Part shown: one piece after another, positions 50,750-59,486 of the stretch
Position numbering within the stretch: position 1 is the stretch's first letter
Layout of the letters: every line of letters begins with the position of its first letter
Source: Chryseobacterium herbae
GTDB taxonomy: Bacteria; Bacteroidota; Bacteroidia; Flavobacteriales; Weeksellaceae
Direction: 5' to 3'
Length of the DNA stretch: 64,000 nt
Assembly (NCBI RefSeq): GCF_025154075.1
Contig: NZ_JAOAMU010000007.1
Coordinates: forward strand, 182,822 to 246,821
Position numbers and translations under genes: made by a program
The notes under the pieces: generated by a model
What the model was told of the DNA's origin: nothing
The model's database searches: none
Seen by the model: the letters and a program-made list of their open reading frames with translations, nothing else

Positions 50750-51634
50750 TTATTTTTTATCGCCATCAAATGTTTTAATAGCACTTTGATATTTCCATTT
50801 TCTATGGGACCAAAGATAGTTGTCAGGATTTTTGTGAAGTGTATTTTCCAGAAGATGATGGAATTTTTTCACCACTTCGTGTTCTGTAAACTTTTCACCG
50901 TCCGGATATATTCTGCGGTAGTTCACCTGGTAATAGCCCCGTTTTACTTTCTTCATTTCGCAATAAATAAAGGCAAGGTCCATTCTGGTAGCCAGTTTGT
51001 CATACCCTATAAAGGCAGGTGTTCTCTGGTGAAGAAAATCTAATCCGTAATTGACATGAGCAACATGCGGAGTCTGATCTGCCACAAACATATAGGCTGA
51101 TTCACCATCATTTTTAGACCTGAAGATATTCATGATCACTTCATTCGCCTCCAGCGCTTCATTGCCAAATTTGTTTCTTACTTTTTTCATCTGGTTTTCC
51201 CAGAAATCGCTGTTGACCTTTCTGTATACCGGATGACAATGTTTTTGAGGAATAACTCTCGCGAAAGCATTCATCCATTCCCAATTAAAGACATGGCCGG
51301 CAAGCATGATGACATTTTTGCCTTCAGCTTTGGCTTCATGAAATACGTCCTGATTGATGTGCTGCATTCTTACTCTGGCTTCCGTTTCAGAAATACTGAA
51401 AGATTTAATAGTCTCTACAAGATAATCAGAGAAGTTAAGATAGAATTTCTTTCGGATGATTCTGATCTCTTCTTCCGACTTTTCAGGGAAAGACTTTTGC
51501 AGATTTTGGGTAATGACATTCTTTCGGTAGCCTACCAGATAGTAGTTCAGAAAGAACATAACGTCCGAAAAAATATACAATACTTTAAGCGGAAGTTTTG
51601 AAATGAAATATAATATTTTGATTAAGAAATTCAT
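50750..51634 (-). CDS. LpxL/HtrB-type lysophospholipid acyltransferase
   Basis: A 294-residue lipid A late acyltransferase family protein. A short N-terminal membrane helix (KVLYIFSDVMFFLNYYLVGY) precedes the catalytic HX4E motif in MLAGHVFNWEWMN, and a FVADQTPHV region matches the second acyltransferase motif. It transfers an acyl chain to lipid A or a related lipid at the inner membrane. First gene of a two-gene operon with the glycosyltransferase; a TAGATTTG promoter box lies 8 bp before its start. Confidence 0.9.
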   Translation of the reverse strand: MNFLIKILYFISKLPLKVLYIFSDVMFFLNYYLVGYRKNVITQNLQKSFPEKSEEEIRIIRKKFYLNFSDYLVETIKSFSISETEARVRMQHINQDVFHEAKAEGKNVIMLAGHVFNWEWMNAFARVIPQKHCHPVYRKVNSDFWENQMKKVRNKFGNEALEANEVIMNIFRSKNDGESAYMFVADQTPHVAHVNYGLDFLHQRTPAFIGYDKLATRMDLAFIYCEMKKVKRGYYQVNYRRIYPDGEKFTEHEVVKKFHHLLENTLHKNPDNYLWSHRKWKYQSAIKTFDGDKK

Positions 51635-51642
51635 AAAACATG

Positions 51643-51650
51643 CAAATCTA
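51643..51650 (-). promoter_or_regulatory. -7 promoter box of the acyltransferase gene
   Basis: Reads TAGATTTG on the minus strand, 8 bp before the ATG at 51634, predicting a nearly leaderless mRNA. Confidence 0.5.
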
Positions 51651-51671
51651 GTGATAATAAAATTATGGTTC

Positions 51672-51679
51672 TATTTTTG
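51672..51679 (+). promoter_or_regulatory. -7 promoter box of the thioredoxin-like gene
   Basis: TATTTTTG, an exact TAnnTTTG box 36 bp before the ATG at 51716. It makes the upstream in-frame start at 51665 unlikely. Confidence 0.5.
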
Positions 51680-51715
51680 CTTGCAATAAGTATAAATTTT
51701 TTTTATTTTTATCTT

Positions 51716-52279
51716 ATGAAAAAATTGTCGATTATAGCCTTTCTGGGACTGAGTATATTTGCTTTTTCACAGGAAACAAAAAATGTACCGGAAGGAAGAC
51801 AGAAGGATAATGCCCTTTTGGTGAAAACTGATCAGGCTGAACTGGATGCGAAGAAGAAAGCAGGTGAGGAAAAAGCCAAACTTCCTAAACCCTACGATCC
51901 GAAAGCCAATGCAGAGGATGATATCAACACATTAATTGCCAAGGCTAAAAAAGAAGGGAAAAATATCATCATTCAGGCGGGTGGAAACTGGTGTATCTGG
52001 TGTCTCCGTTTTAATAATTTTGTTCAAAGTACCCCTGAGTTGAAGGAAATTGTAGATAAAAATTATCTTTATTATCACCTGAATTACTCTCCCGAAAATA
52101 AAAATGAAAAAGTTTTCAGTCAATACATAAATATAAATGAACAGCAATTTTATCCTTTTTTTATCATATTAGATAAGAATGGAAAAAAATTAAATGTACA
52201 ACAAAGCGAAGTTTTAGAGGAAGGAAAGGGATATAGTAAAGAAAAAGTAAAAAAGTTTTTGCAAACAGGTAAAGCTTAA
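51716..52279 (+). CDS. Exported thioredoxin-like protein
   Basis: A 187-residue protein with a signal peptide (MKKLSIIAFLGLSIFAFSQ) and a thioredoxin fold whose active site is C93-I-W-C96 in QAGGNWCIWCLRFNNF, as in the thioredoxin_7/DUF255-like group. A conserved proline loop is seen at QQFYPFFIIL. A charged, lysine-rich linker (residues 40-65) joins the two. It probably reduces or isomerises disulfides in the periplasm. The ATG at 51716 is chosen because the promoter box lies upstream of it. Confidence 0.88.
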   Translation: MKKLSIIAFLGLSIFAFSQETKNVPEGRQKDNALLVKTDQAELDAKKKAGEEKAKLPKPYDPKANAEDDINTLIAKAKKEGKNIIIQAGGNWCIWCLRFNNFVQSTPELKEIVDKNYLYYHLNYSPENKNEKVFSQYININEQQFYPFFIILDKNGKKLNVQQSEVLEEGKGYSKEKVKKFLQTGKA

Positions 52280-52301
52280 GTGATACTATTTAAGATAAGA
52301 T

Positions 52302-52336
52302 AAAGAGGCTCTTCCAAAAAGATAGCCTCTTTTTTT
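52302..52336 (+). terminator. Rho-independent terminator of the thioredoxin-like gene
   Basis: A 9-bp stem (AAAGAGGCT with AGCCTCTTT) and a run of T residues. It lies between convergent genes. Confidence 0.88.
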
Positions 52337-52339
52337 AGA

Positions 52340-52528
52340 CTAGCAATTTTCCACATGTATGCTATTATCGTGTGAATTAAAACACGCTACACCTCCTCCC
52401 TGATAATCTAAACATGAAGTGCAAGAACTTAAAGATATAAAGGAACCATCTGCACAAGTGCCAGCACACGAACTGCCACCAGAAAGCGTTTTTAGCTGTT
52501 TACGAGATAATTTTTTAAAATTTTTCAT
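52340..52528 (-). CDS. Cysteine-rich GG-leader peptide (bacteriocin-like)
   Basis: A 62-residue precursor. The leader (residues 1-18) has the Bacteroidota double-glycine form, with an N-terminal KKLSRKQLKTLSGG motif for cleavage and export by a peptidase-containing ABC transporter. The predicted 44-residue mature part has six cysteines (mature positions 3, 7, 18, 21, 31 and 44) and many S and G residues. Members are annotated as bacteriocin-like proteins; activity is unproven. No transporter or modification gene lies near, so it must use a remote exporter. Confidence 0.8.
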   Translation of the reverse strand: MKNFKKLSRKQLKTLSGGSSCAGTCADGSFISLSSCTSCLDYQGGGVACFNSHDNSIHVENC

Positions 52529-52599
52529 AATTATATAGATTTAAATGTTCATCTATAAATGTACAAATTATTATATATAAATCTCAGTAATGGGAATAA

Positions 52600-53961
52600 T
52601 TATAGTAATTTCTTAATCCAGCTTAATTTTTTTTCAGAATAGGGTGGATATTTAATATTGGGTTCACCCCAGGTTGCTTTTTCAAGGATAGATTTCTGAT
52701 GTGAAAAAGCTTCGAATCCATATTTTCCATGGTAATTTCCGATACCGGAAGCTCCAACTCCTCCGAACGGTAATCGTTCATTACCTAAATGCATGATGAC
52801 ATCATTGATACATCCGCCACCAAACGATAGTTTCGATGTAAAAGCTTCTTTTTCCTCAGAATTATGGGTGAACAAATAGGCGGCCAATGGTTTTTCATGG
52901 TCCAAAATAGTATTTAAAACCGGATTAAAATGAGTAAAGGTGATCACAGGAAGTATCGGACCGAAAATCTCTTCCTGCATGACATCATCTTCCCAGGTTA
53001 CATTATGCAGAATAGTGGGTTCAATATGCAGTTTTGTTTCATCAAAATTTCCTCCGAAATAAATCTTCTCCTGATCGATAAGCTTTATGAGACGGTCGAA
53101 ATTTTTACGGTTGATAATTCTTGTATATTGTTCGGAACCAGATTCGTATTTGAATTCTGTGATATATTTTCTCAGCATTTCTAGAAACTGTTCATGAATA
53201 GCTTCTTCTACAAGCAGATAATCCGGGGCTACACAGGTTTGTCCCGCATTCAGAAATTTTCCCCAGACGATTCTTTTGGCGGCTACTTCAAGGTCTGCAT
53301 CTTTAGTGATGATTGCAGGAGACTTTCCTCCCAATTCAAGAACAACGGGTGTTAAATGTTCTGCAGCTGCCTTGTACACGATTTTTCCAACTTTTGTGCT
53401 TCCTGTAAAAAATATTTTATCAAATTTCAGTTTTAAAAGCTCTGTAGTTTTATCAATGCCACCTTCGTATACATACAAATATTCGGGCGGAAAGTTCTCA
53501 TTGATGAGTTTTGCCATCACTTTCATTGTATTTTCTGCTATTTCGCTGGGTTTTAAAATACAGCAGTTTCCCGCAGCCAGTGCGGCGATCATAGGAGAAA
53601 GTGACAATTGATAAGGATAATTCCAGGCACCAATAACCAGGACACAGCCCAACGGTTCGGGATGAATACTGCTTTTACCGATCTGATTGGAAAGATTAGT
53701 CGTGACTTTTTTAGGCTTTGAAAGTGAATTTAAGTTCTTCAGATAATAATGAATATCATTCAGGACAAAAGAAAGTTCTGTGGTAAAAGTATCAAACTTT
53801 GATTTCCCGAAATCCTTGTGAATGGCTTCATATAAAAGATCTTCATTCTTTAGAATAATATCCCGAAGCTTTTCAAGATACATTTTCCTGAATTTGAGGT
53901 TCTTTGTCTGCTGGGTTTTGAAAAAAGCCTGTTGATTCGATACAATTTCCTGAATGTCCAT
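52600..53961 (-). CDS. Aldehyde dehydrogenase
   Basis: A 453-residue NAD(P)-dependent aldehyde dehydrogenase of the class 3 / coniferyl-type group. The general base is E209 in LELGGKSPAI, the nucleophile is C243 in NAGQTCVAPDYLLV, and FTGSTKVGKIVYKAAAEHL is the cofactor-binding region. The C-terminus has a short hydrophobic stretch, and the length matches fatty-aldehyde types. The ATG at 53961 is preferred over an in-frame TTG at 53988. It follows the efflux gene after 44 bp and may be part of a toxic-compound response. Confidence 0.93.
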   Translation of the reverse strand: MDIQEIVSNQQAFFKTQQTKNLKFRKMYLEKLRDIILKNEDLLYEAIHKDFGKSKFDTFTTELSFVLNDIHYYLKNLNSLSKPKKVTTNLSNQIGKSSIHPEPLGCVLVIGAWNYPYQLSLSPMIAALAAGNCCILKPSEIAENTMKVMAKLINENFPPEYLYVYEGGIDKTTELLKLKFDKIFFTGSTKVGKIVYKAAAEHLTPVVLELGGKSPAIITKDADLEVAAKRIVWGKFLNAGQTCVAPDYLLVEEAIHEQFLEMLRKYITEFKYESGSEQYTRIINRKNFDRLIKLIDQEKIYFGGNFDETKLHIEPTILHNVTWEDDVMQEEIFGPILPVITFTHFNPVLNTILDHEKPLAAYLFTHNSEEKEAFTSKLSFGGGCINDVIMHLGNERLPFGGVGASGIGNYHGKYGFEAFSHQKSILEKATWGEPNIKYPPYSEKKLSWIKKLL

Positions 53962-54005
53962 AAAATCAAATTTCCTGAAGTACAGCAAATTTTCGGCCTA
54001 AATAA

Positions 54006-55568
54006 TCACATAATATTTCTCACTGCAATTTTTACGGGATGATACAGCAGCAAAGCAAAAGCCGTAATCAGTGCCAGCCAGAAAAGTCCGGTGAAAATCT
54101 CCATATTGGAAAGAAGAATCGACTGAGCGGTTATTTTTGCTTTAAATGCACCGGCAGTCATAGACAGGGATTCATTAACCGGCAGTTTAGACAGATTAGC
54201 TCCGAAAATCTGATTCCACTGGCTGTAGAAAACAGGATTGGAATCGGTCATATTGAAACTTAAAGTGTCAGAATGTTTTAATGTTAAAAACAGCATCAGA
54301 TTCTGCATCAGGGCATATCCGATTGCAGTGGTCCAGAAACGGGTAGTGGTTCCTAAGGCCGTGGCATTGGCGACATATTGCTCAGGCATCCCGGAAATTA
54401 AAAAGAATACAAGTGGCGTAAATAGTAGACCTTGTGCGATTCCTTGTAAAAATAAAGGCGGACAGATCGTGGAAAGGGTCGTATCCGGATAAAAGGTATA
54501 TGTAAACCATGCACAATCAATGGCCAGCAGCAGAAATCCGGTGAAGAAGACAATTCTTGAAGAAACACCACGCATCAGGCAGATTCCGGATAAAATAACG
54601 CCCAATAAAGTCCCTGCCACATTCCAGTATTGAATATTCACAATATAATCCCATGGCCATTTCCAAACGACGGCCATAATGCTGTATACATTATTTAAAC
54701 CTGATCGGATCAGATAGAAAATAAAGAACATAATCATTCCGGCAATGACATTTTTAGAACTGAACACTTCATAATGAAAAAGAGGTCTTTTGGAATTCCT
54801 TTGCTTTAGCATAAATAATCCTCCGGAAAGAAGAAATATGAAAAAACACATGATAATCGTGTCGGACTCCAGCCACATCAGTCTTTTTCCGTAAATAATG
54901 GCATAACCTCCTGACTGCAGGCAAGCCCAAAGCAGGAACCAACTGGTAATGTCCAGCTGATATAGAGGCATTTTAGGAAAGAATCTGTTGGTATTAAAAA
55001 GAGCAATTCCAATGATCAGGACAAAGATGTGAAAGTAAGCCATCATCAGGATCATATGCTTGAAATCATAATCTTCAATACTGGATTTCAGTAAAGAAGT
55101 GGTGATGGTTCCCCCGGTAAGCATGATGCTGTACATGAACAGATAGGCTATTACTTTGGCGTGTTTTGTTTTTAATTCGGCGATAATCAGCGGAAGAAAA
55201 ATCGCACCTTCGAACAGTCCGAAAATGCCTTCCAGAAAACGGATCACCAGAATAACCTGATAATTATTTGTGATTGATAAAACATACAGGATAATCACCG
55301 AAACAGAAGCCATCAGAAGAATATAATACTTCACGCTGAAATAGGCTAAAAACCGTTGTAAAACTAAAAGTGTAACCACAAATGTCCCGTACATCAAAAT
55401 CATTAAATACTGGATGTCATCCGAATCGACATCCATAAAAGAAGACGTGAAAGCACTATTGGAATGCAAAAGCGACAATAACATCAGGTGTGGAAAAAGA
55501 GCAAGTACAAGAAGGGGTAATTTCAGCCATTGTGGGACCCATTTGTGATAAACTGTATGATGCTGCAT
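54006..55568 (-). CDS. MFS transporter, DHA2 (EmrB-like) family
   Basis: A 520-residue inner-membrane protein with about 14 hydrophobic segments, the layout of DHA2 drug:proton antiporters. The motif A/C regions are degenerate (RFLEGIFGLFEGAIFLPLI). With the HlyD-like (EmrA) and TolC-like proteins encoded upstream it would form a three-part efflux system that exports a hydrophobic toxin. The 313 bp gap to the EmrA-like gene is odd for such an operon. Confidence 0.85.
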   Translation of the reverse strand: MQHHTVYHKWVPQWLKLPLLVLALFPHLMLLSLLHSNSAFTSSFMDVDSDDIQYLMILMYGTFVVTLLVLQRFLAYFSVKYYILLMASVSVIILYVLSITNNYQVILVIRFLEGIFGLFEGAIFLPLIIAELKTKHAKVIAYLFMYSIMLTGGTITTSLLKSSIEDYDFKHMILMMAYFHIFVLIIGIALFNTNRFFPKMPLYQLDITSWFLLWACLQSGGYAIIYGKRLMWLESDTIIMCFFIFLLSGGLFMLKQRNSKRPLFHYEVFSSKNVIAGMIMFFIFYLIRSGLNNVYSIMAVVWKWPWDYIVNIQYWNVAGTLLGVILSGICLMRGVSSRIVFFTGFLLLAIDCAWFTYTFYPDTTLSTICPPLFLQGIAQGLLFTPLVFFLISGMPEQYVANATALGTTTRFWTTAIGYALMQNLMLFLTLKHSDTLSFNMTDSNPVFYSQWNQIFGANLSKLPVNESLSMTAGAFKAKITAQSILLSNMEIFTGLFWLALITAFALLLYHPVKIAVRNIM

Positions 55569-55881
55569 GGTTGATGTGTTGATTCGTTGATGTGTTGATT
55601 TGATGATTAGTTGATTTGGGGGTGGGAGAAAAAAACGCGGAAAGACAAAGAAGCAGGGTGTAAAAGTAAAAGGTAAATTGACAAATACTTAAGAATAATA
55701 ATAAGTCTGTCGATGCAAATGTGTCTTTCCGCTGAAAAAATCTAAGGCTGTTTATTAAATGATAATATGCGAACTTAAAAATGTGAGGATGTGATCATTA
55801 TTAAAGTATTCTTCTGCATTACTATCGTTCAGCTCTAATAACTCACACACCCTTACATTCTCTAACATTCACACTAAATCA
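55569..55881. other. Intergenic region with low-complexity repeat
   Basis: About 313 bp between the EmrA- and EmrB-like genes. At 55571-55612 there is imperfect repetition of GTTGATGTGTTGATT. No gene, strong hairpin or promoter box was identified. Confidence 0.5.
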
Positions 55882-56928
55882 CTATATTTTCTTTGCACTC
55901 ACCAGAACATTCATCCCGGAAAGTAGTTTTTCGTTATTTTGATTATTATCGAGAATAATTTTCACAGGAAATCGTTGTTCAATTTTCACGAAGTTTCCGG
56001 TGGCATTATCCGGCTTTACGAGGGAAAACTGTGAACCGGAAGCAGGAGATACGGAAACCACTTTTCCTTTAAATTCAATATCAGGATAAGCATCTGCCGT
56101 GATTGTAACTTCCTGTTTCGGATCGATCTGTCCGAGCTGGGTTTCTTTATAATTCGCGATAATCCATTTTTCTTTGCTCACAATTTGTACCAGAGCCTGG
56201 CCTTCTTTAATAAGTTGTCCTTCCTGGATGGTCTTTTTCCCGACCCAGCCATCATAAGGTGCTGTAATCACGGTATAGGAAAGAAAAAGCTTAGCATTAT
56301 TCAGGCTTGCAGAACTCTGCTGGATCTGACTTTTGACGGGAGCTACTTTTGTCTGCTGCTCATTGGCACCTGCTCTCACCGCATTTTTCTGCTGTTCTAA
56401 GGCTAAAAGATTGGCTTTGGCCTGTTCATAGGAAGCTTTTACATTCTCAAATTGCTGTTCTGTGGCTGCATCTTCTGAAACTAAATTTTTATACCGCTTA
56501 AAATCCTGTTCCGTTCTCCAGATATCAATTTTGGCTGAAGCAATTTTAGCATCGATGATTTTGGAATCACTTTCTTTGGTATTGACACCGCTTTCAATGG
56601 TGGTGATGTTTTCAGCATTTGCATGAAGGCCTGCTTCCGCCATTTTCACCTGGTTGACAAACTCTCTGTTGTCTATGACGATTAATATATCTCCTTTTCG
56701 GACGAACTGGTTTTCTTCGAACTGTATCGTTTTAATGAAGCCTGAAACCTTACTGGAAACGGGTGTAATATATTGCTCGATCTGGGCATCATTCGTGGTG
56801 ACATTTTTTCTTGAGAATAGAAAGAAGCTTACCATTCCTGTAATCCCGCTGATGATCAGGATCCAGGCCAGCAGGGTGATCGTTTTGTTGATTCTTTTTT
56901 CCTTTTGTGTCAGTTGTTTCTTTGCCAT
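55882..56928 (-). CDS. HlyD/EmrA-family membrane fusion protein
   Basis: A 348-residue periplasmic adaptor. An N-terminal transmembrane helix (residues 13-35; TITLLAWILIISGITGMVSFFLF) precedes the barrel-sandwich domain (ITPVSSKVSGFIKTIQFEENQFVRKGD), a long coiled coil (about 75-205) and the beta-barrel (YDGWVGKKTIQEGQLIKEGQALVQIV). It connects the inner-membrane MFS pump to the outer-membrane channel. It starts 5 bp after the TolC-like gene. Confidence 0.93.
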   Translation of the reverse strand: MAKKQLTQKEKRINKTITLLAWILIISGITGMVSFFLFSRKNVTTNDAQIEQYITPVSSKVSGFIKTIQFEENQFVRKGDILIVIDNREFVNQVKMAEAGLHANAENITTIESGVNTKESDSKIIDAKIASAKIDIWRTEQDFKRYKNLVSEDAATEQQFENVKASYEQAKANLLALEQQKNAVRAGANEQQTKVAPVKSQIQQSSASLNNAKLFLSYTVITAPYDGWVGKKTIQEGQLIKEGQALVQIVSKEKWIIANYKETQLGQIDPKQEVTITADAYPDIEFKGKVVSVSPASGSQFSLVKPDNATGNFVKIEQRFPVKIILDNNQNNEKLLSGMNVLVSAKKI

Positions 56929-56933
56929 AGTTT

Positions 56934-58271
56934 TTATAAGTTTCCAATCGTGTACTGGAGTTGGTAATATTTTAATTGTCGGTTGATTTTTACGGAGATA
57001 AGATTGGATTCAGCCTCCAGATAAGCATTGTCTGCGTCGATTAGCTCGGTGATCAGACTTAATTTATTGGCGTATTTTGTCTTTACAATTCTGTAGTTTT
57101 CTTTGGCCTGACCAATGGCTTCCTCTGCGATTTTAACCTTCTGATCAGTTTCTTCAAATTTTTTATACGCTTCATACACATGATGCCGCACATTTTCATC
57201 GTTTTCTTCGATCTGAAGTTGGGCCAGATCAATATTTTCCCTGGCTTCCTGCATTTTGTATTTGTTTTTATACAGGTTTTCAATCGGATAGGTAAGATTG
57301 ACACCCAGCATTCCAAGGCGGTAGGCATATGGTTCGGGAGGAAAAAACATCATATTCGGGTACTTTATAAAATATTCTCCACCGGCTGTGATTCTCGGTA
57401 AATAATTCGCTTTCGTGATTTTCTGATCCAATTGTTTTAACGAAAGGTTTTTGTGGGTCATTTCTACCGATTCATTTTGATGCAAAGCCGTTTCGGTAAG
57501 CTCATCGATATAGGGAACCGAAGCTTTGTCGGAGATCAGATCTTCCGTGTTTGCATGCATTTCCTGGTTTTCCGGAAGCGAAAGAATAGTTTTAAGTTTA
57601 TGTTCTGCGATCTGAATATCGTTATCCAGCTCTGTCCAGCTCATCGTATGGTTCGAAAGCTGCAAAGACGTTCTCAGGACTTCATTCACCGTGACAACTC
57701 CATTGGCTTTTAAAGCTTTTACCTGTTTGATATTAATGGAGTCCTCCTTCATTTTATCATTGATAAGGCTTTGTTGTTCCTTTAAATGATGGATCTGAAG
57801 AAAAGCTGTAATGATCTCCATTTTCAGTTGTCTTTCATCCTGATGGGTTTTTAGAGCCGAAATTTCGGTATCAATCGCTGCTTTTTTTTCTGTATTTCTG
57901 ATTTTTCCACCCATATACACAGGAATCGAGGCTGCAAGGGTAAAATCATACATTCCATTGATGATGTCATATTTAGTAGCTTTGTTGAAAAAGCCATTCT
58001 GATGCTGGAAAAGATTGGTCACCTGATTGTAGCTGGTATGAAATTCAATATCTGGCAGTTTTTCCATAGCAAGGTCTTTCTCCTTTGTAACAGACATTTC
58101 CTGTTTTAAATGGCTGATGCGGATACTCTTGTTATTTTTCAAACCGGTCTCTATAGCCTGCTGCAAGCTCAGATGCTGGTAATCGGTCATTTGTGAGTGT
58201 AAAAAACTGCCTGTCAACAGTAAGGACAACGCCATACACCTGTATTGGAAGGCGTTAAATGTCATATTCAT
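56934..58271 (-). CDS. TolC-family outer membrane efflux protein
   Basis: A 445-residue exported protein with a signal peptide (ending GSFLHSQM) and the two-repeat coiled-coil architecture of TolC-like channels: LSLQQAIETGLKNNKSIRISHLKQEM at the first repeat and LTETALHQNESVEMTHKNL at the second, with LSLITELIDADNAYLEAESNLISVKI near the C-terminus. It forms the outer-membrane exit duct. First gene of the tripartite pump operon, divergent from an AraC regulator. Confidence 0.93.
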   Translation of the reverse strand: MNMTFNAFQYRCMALSLLLTGSFLHSQMTDYQHLSLQQAIETGLKNNKSIRISHLKQEMSVTKEKDLAMEKLPDIEFHTSYNQVTNLFQHQNGFFNKATKYDIINGMYDFTLAASIPVYMGGKIRNTEKKAAIDTEISALKTHQDERQLKMEIITAFLQIHHLKEQQSLINDKMKEDSINIKQVKALKANGVVTVNEVLRTSLQLSNHTMSWTELDNDIQIAEHKLKTILSLPENQEMHANTEDLISDKASVPYIDELTETALHQNESVEMTHKNLSLKQLDQKITKANYLPRITAGGEYFIKYPNMMFFPPEPYAYRLGMLGVNLTYPIENLYKNKYKMQEARENIDLAQLQIEENDENVRHHVYEAYKKFEETDQKVKIAEEAIGQAKENYRIVKTKYANKLSLITELIDADNAYLEAESNLISVKINRQLKYYQLQYTIGNL

Positions 58272-58312
58272 AATTTAAGTAAGGGATTTTTGCTGAAATG
58301 ATTTTGATGCTG

Positions 58313-58320
58313 CAAAGTTA
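58313..58320 (-). promoter_or_regulatory. -7 promoter box of the efflux operon
   Basis: Reads TAACTTTG on the minus strand, 41 bp before the start of the TolC-like gene. It lies inside the longest possible frame of the AraC gene, which supports the shorter AraC start. Confidence 0.5.
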
Positions 58321-58408
58321 CGCTGCACAGGATCGGACCCTATTTGTTAAAGCAGAAAAAGATTTGCTCATTTACGCCAATGTGAAAATTTCTTCTTACA
58401 TTTATTCT

Positions 58409-59212
58409 ATGAATGACAGCCATTTTAAAGCAGTAGAGGAAGATGATGCAGAATTTTATGTCTATAATGTGTTTACAGGAGGCATAACGACAGACATTCA
58501 TCATCACAGTTCTGCCCAGATGGTTTATGCAGAGGGTGGAATAGTCCATATTTTTACAGATCTCCAACACTGGTACCTTCCGGCAAGATGCTTTATGTGG
58601 ATCCCGGCGGAAACACCTCATTATATCTTTTCAAGCAGTCCAAATGTAGAATTTTATAATTTTTATTTTAAAAAAGAAGAAAATGAAAATGGCTTCTTTG
58701 ATGAAATTAATATTTATTCAGTCAGTCATCTTCTCAGGGAAATGATTTTGTATACCAAAGACTGGAATGGAAAAATCACAAAAAATGACGGATCTAGATA
58801 TTTTTTCCTCAAAGCATTAAAAGGTATTCTTCCCGAAAAAAGAGACAAAAAACTGGCTTTCCCCGTTCAGCATCCGTTTCCAAAGGACGAAACCCTTCTG
58901 AAGATTGCCAAGTATATCCATGCTAATCTCGAGAAACCTCTTACCATCGAATCTACGGCAAAAGAATTTGGGATGAGTACCAGAACCCTCTCCAGGAGGT
59001 TTAAAGAGATTTTAGGGATGAATTACGTCCGTTTCCTACGTGCTTTAAGGATTACCCGCTCGCTGGAATTAATGATGGAGGGAAAATATAATATGTACGA
59101 AATAGCGATGATGGTAGGCTACAACAGCCTGTCTTCATTCAGTAATATCTTTAAAAAAGTAATAGGAATACCGCCTACTGAGTACCAGCAGAAATTGAGA
59201 GGAGGGGAGTGA
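58409..59212 (+). CDS. AraC family transcriptional regulator
   Basis: A 267-residue regulator. The N-terminal cupin (about 1-110; GGITTDIHHHSSAQMVYAEGGI, LPARCFMWIPAETPHYI) senses a ligand, and the C-terminal AraC domain has two HTHs (IESTAKEFGMSTRTLSRRFKEILG, and MYEIAMMVGYNSLSSFSNIFKKVIG). It is divergent from the efflux operon and is the likely local regulator. The frame is open back to an ATG at 58298, but that extension (37 residues) overlaps the efflux promoter and looks non-coding, so the ATG at 58409 is preferred. Confidence 0.88.
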   Translation: MNDSHFKAVEEDDAEFYVYNVFTGGITTDIHHHSSAQMVYAEGGIVHIFTDLQHWYLPARCFMWIPAETPHYIFSSSPNVEFYNFYFKKEENENGFFDEINIYSVSHLLREMILYTKDWNGKITKNDGSRYFFLKALKGILPEKRDKKLAFPVQHPFPKDETLLKIAKYIHANLEKPLTIESTAKEFGMSTRTLSRRFKEILGMNYVRFLRALRITRSLELMMEGKYNMYEIAMMVGYNSLSSFSNIFKKVIGIPPTEYQQKLRGGE

Positions 59213-59252
59213 TTGTATGGGTGGCTTCGGGAGCCTCAGCCACCAATACAAT
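59212..59252. repeat. REP-like hairpin 1
   Basis: 15-nt arms (ATTGTATGGGTGGCT and AGCCACCAATACAAT, one mismatch) around the loop TCGGGAGCCTC. The core is nearly the reverse complement of hairpin 2 at 59286-59324. The first base overlaps the AraC stop codon. Confidence 0.8.
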
Positions 59253-59285
59253 GACGAATGTTCTGTTAATTGTTGATAGAGTACT

Positions 59286-59324
59286 GGAAGCGGGTGACTG
59301 AGGTTCCCGAAGTCACCCGCTTCC
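59286..59324. repeat. REP-like hairpin 2
   Basis: A perfect 14-bp stem (GGAAGCGGGTGACT and AGTCACCCGCTTCC) with the loop GAGGTTCCCGA. With hairpin 1 it forms an opposed pair, the arrangement seen in REP/BIME elements. Confidence 0.85.
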
Positions 59325-59325
59325 T

Positions 59326-59413
59326 TAGCCCCGATAGAAACGGTTACCCCGCAGTAAGCGTTGGCTAAGCGGCTGCGCGAGGAGTATGAGTGGATAGCGG
59401 GATTAAGCTTCTA
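59326..59413. repeat. TAGCCCCGATAG...GGATAGCGGGATTAAGCT element
   Basis: An element with conserved-looking ends TAGCCCCGATAG (59326) and GGATAGCGGGATTAAGC (to 59409). I recall this pattern as a frequent intergenic sequence of flavobacteria of unknown function; this could not be checked. Confidence 0.5.
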
Positions 59414-59431
59414 ATAGATAGAACAAAAAAC

Positions 59432-59460
59432 AAAAAAACCACTTCAAACGAAGTGGTTTA
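59432..59460 (-). terminator. Rho-independent terminator of the rpsF-rpsR-rplI operon
   Basis: A perfect 10-bp stem (AAACCACTTC with GAAGTGGTTT), a 4-nt loop and, on the minus strand, seven T residues. Confidence 0.92.
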
Positions 59461-59486
59461 TATATTTGAGAAAATCTCTTTAAAGC

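Noticed and set aside
58298..58408. N-terminal extension of the AraC regulator
   Set aside because: It overlaps the -7 box of the divergent efflux operon and lacks conserved cupin residues; ATG 58409 is preferred.
59212..59413. Hairpin cluster considered as tRNA genes
   Set aside because: No cloverleaf, no T-arm GGTTCGAATC or anticodon stem in the right order; opposed REP-like palindromes explain it better.
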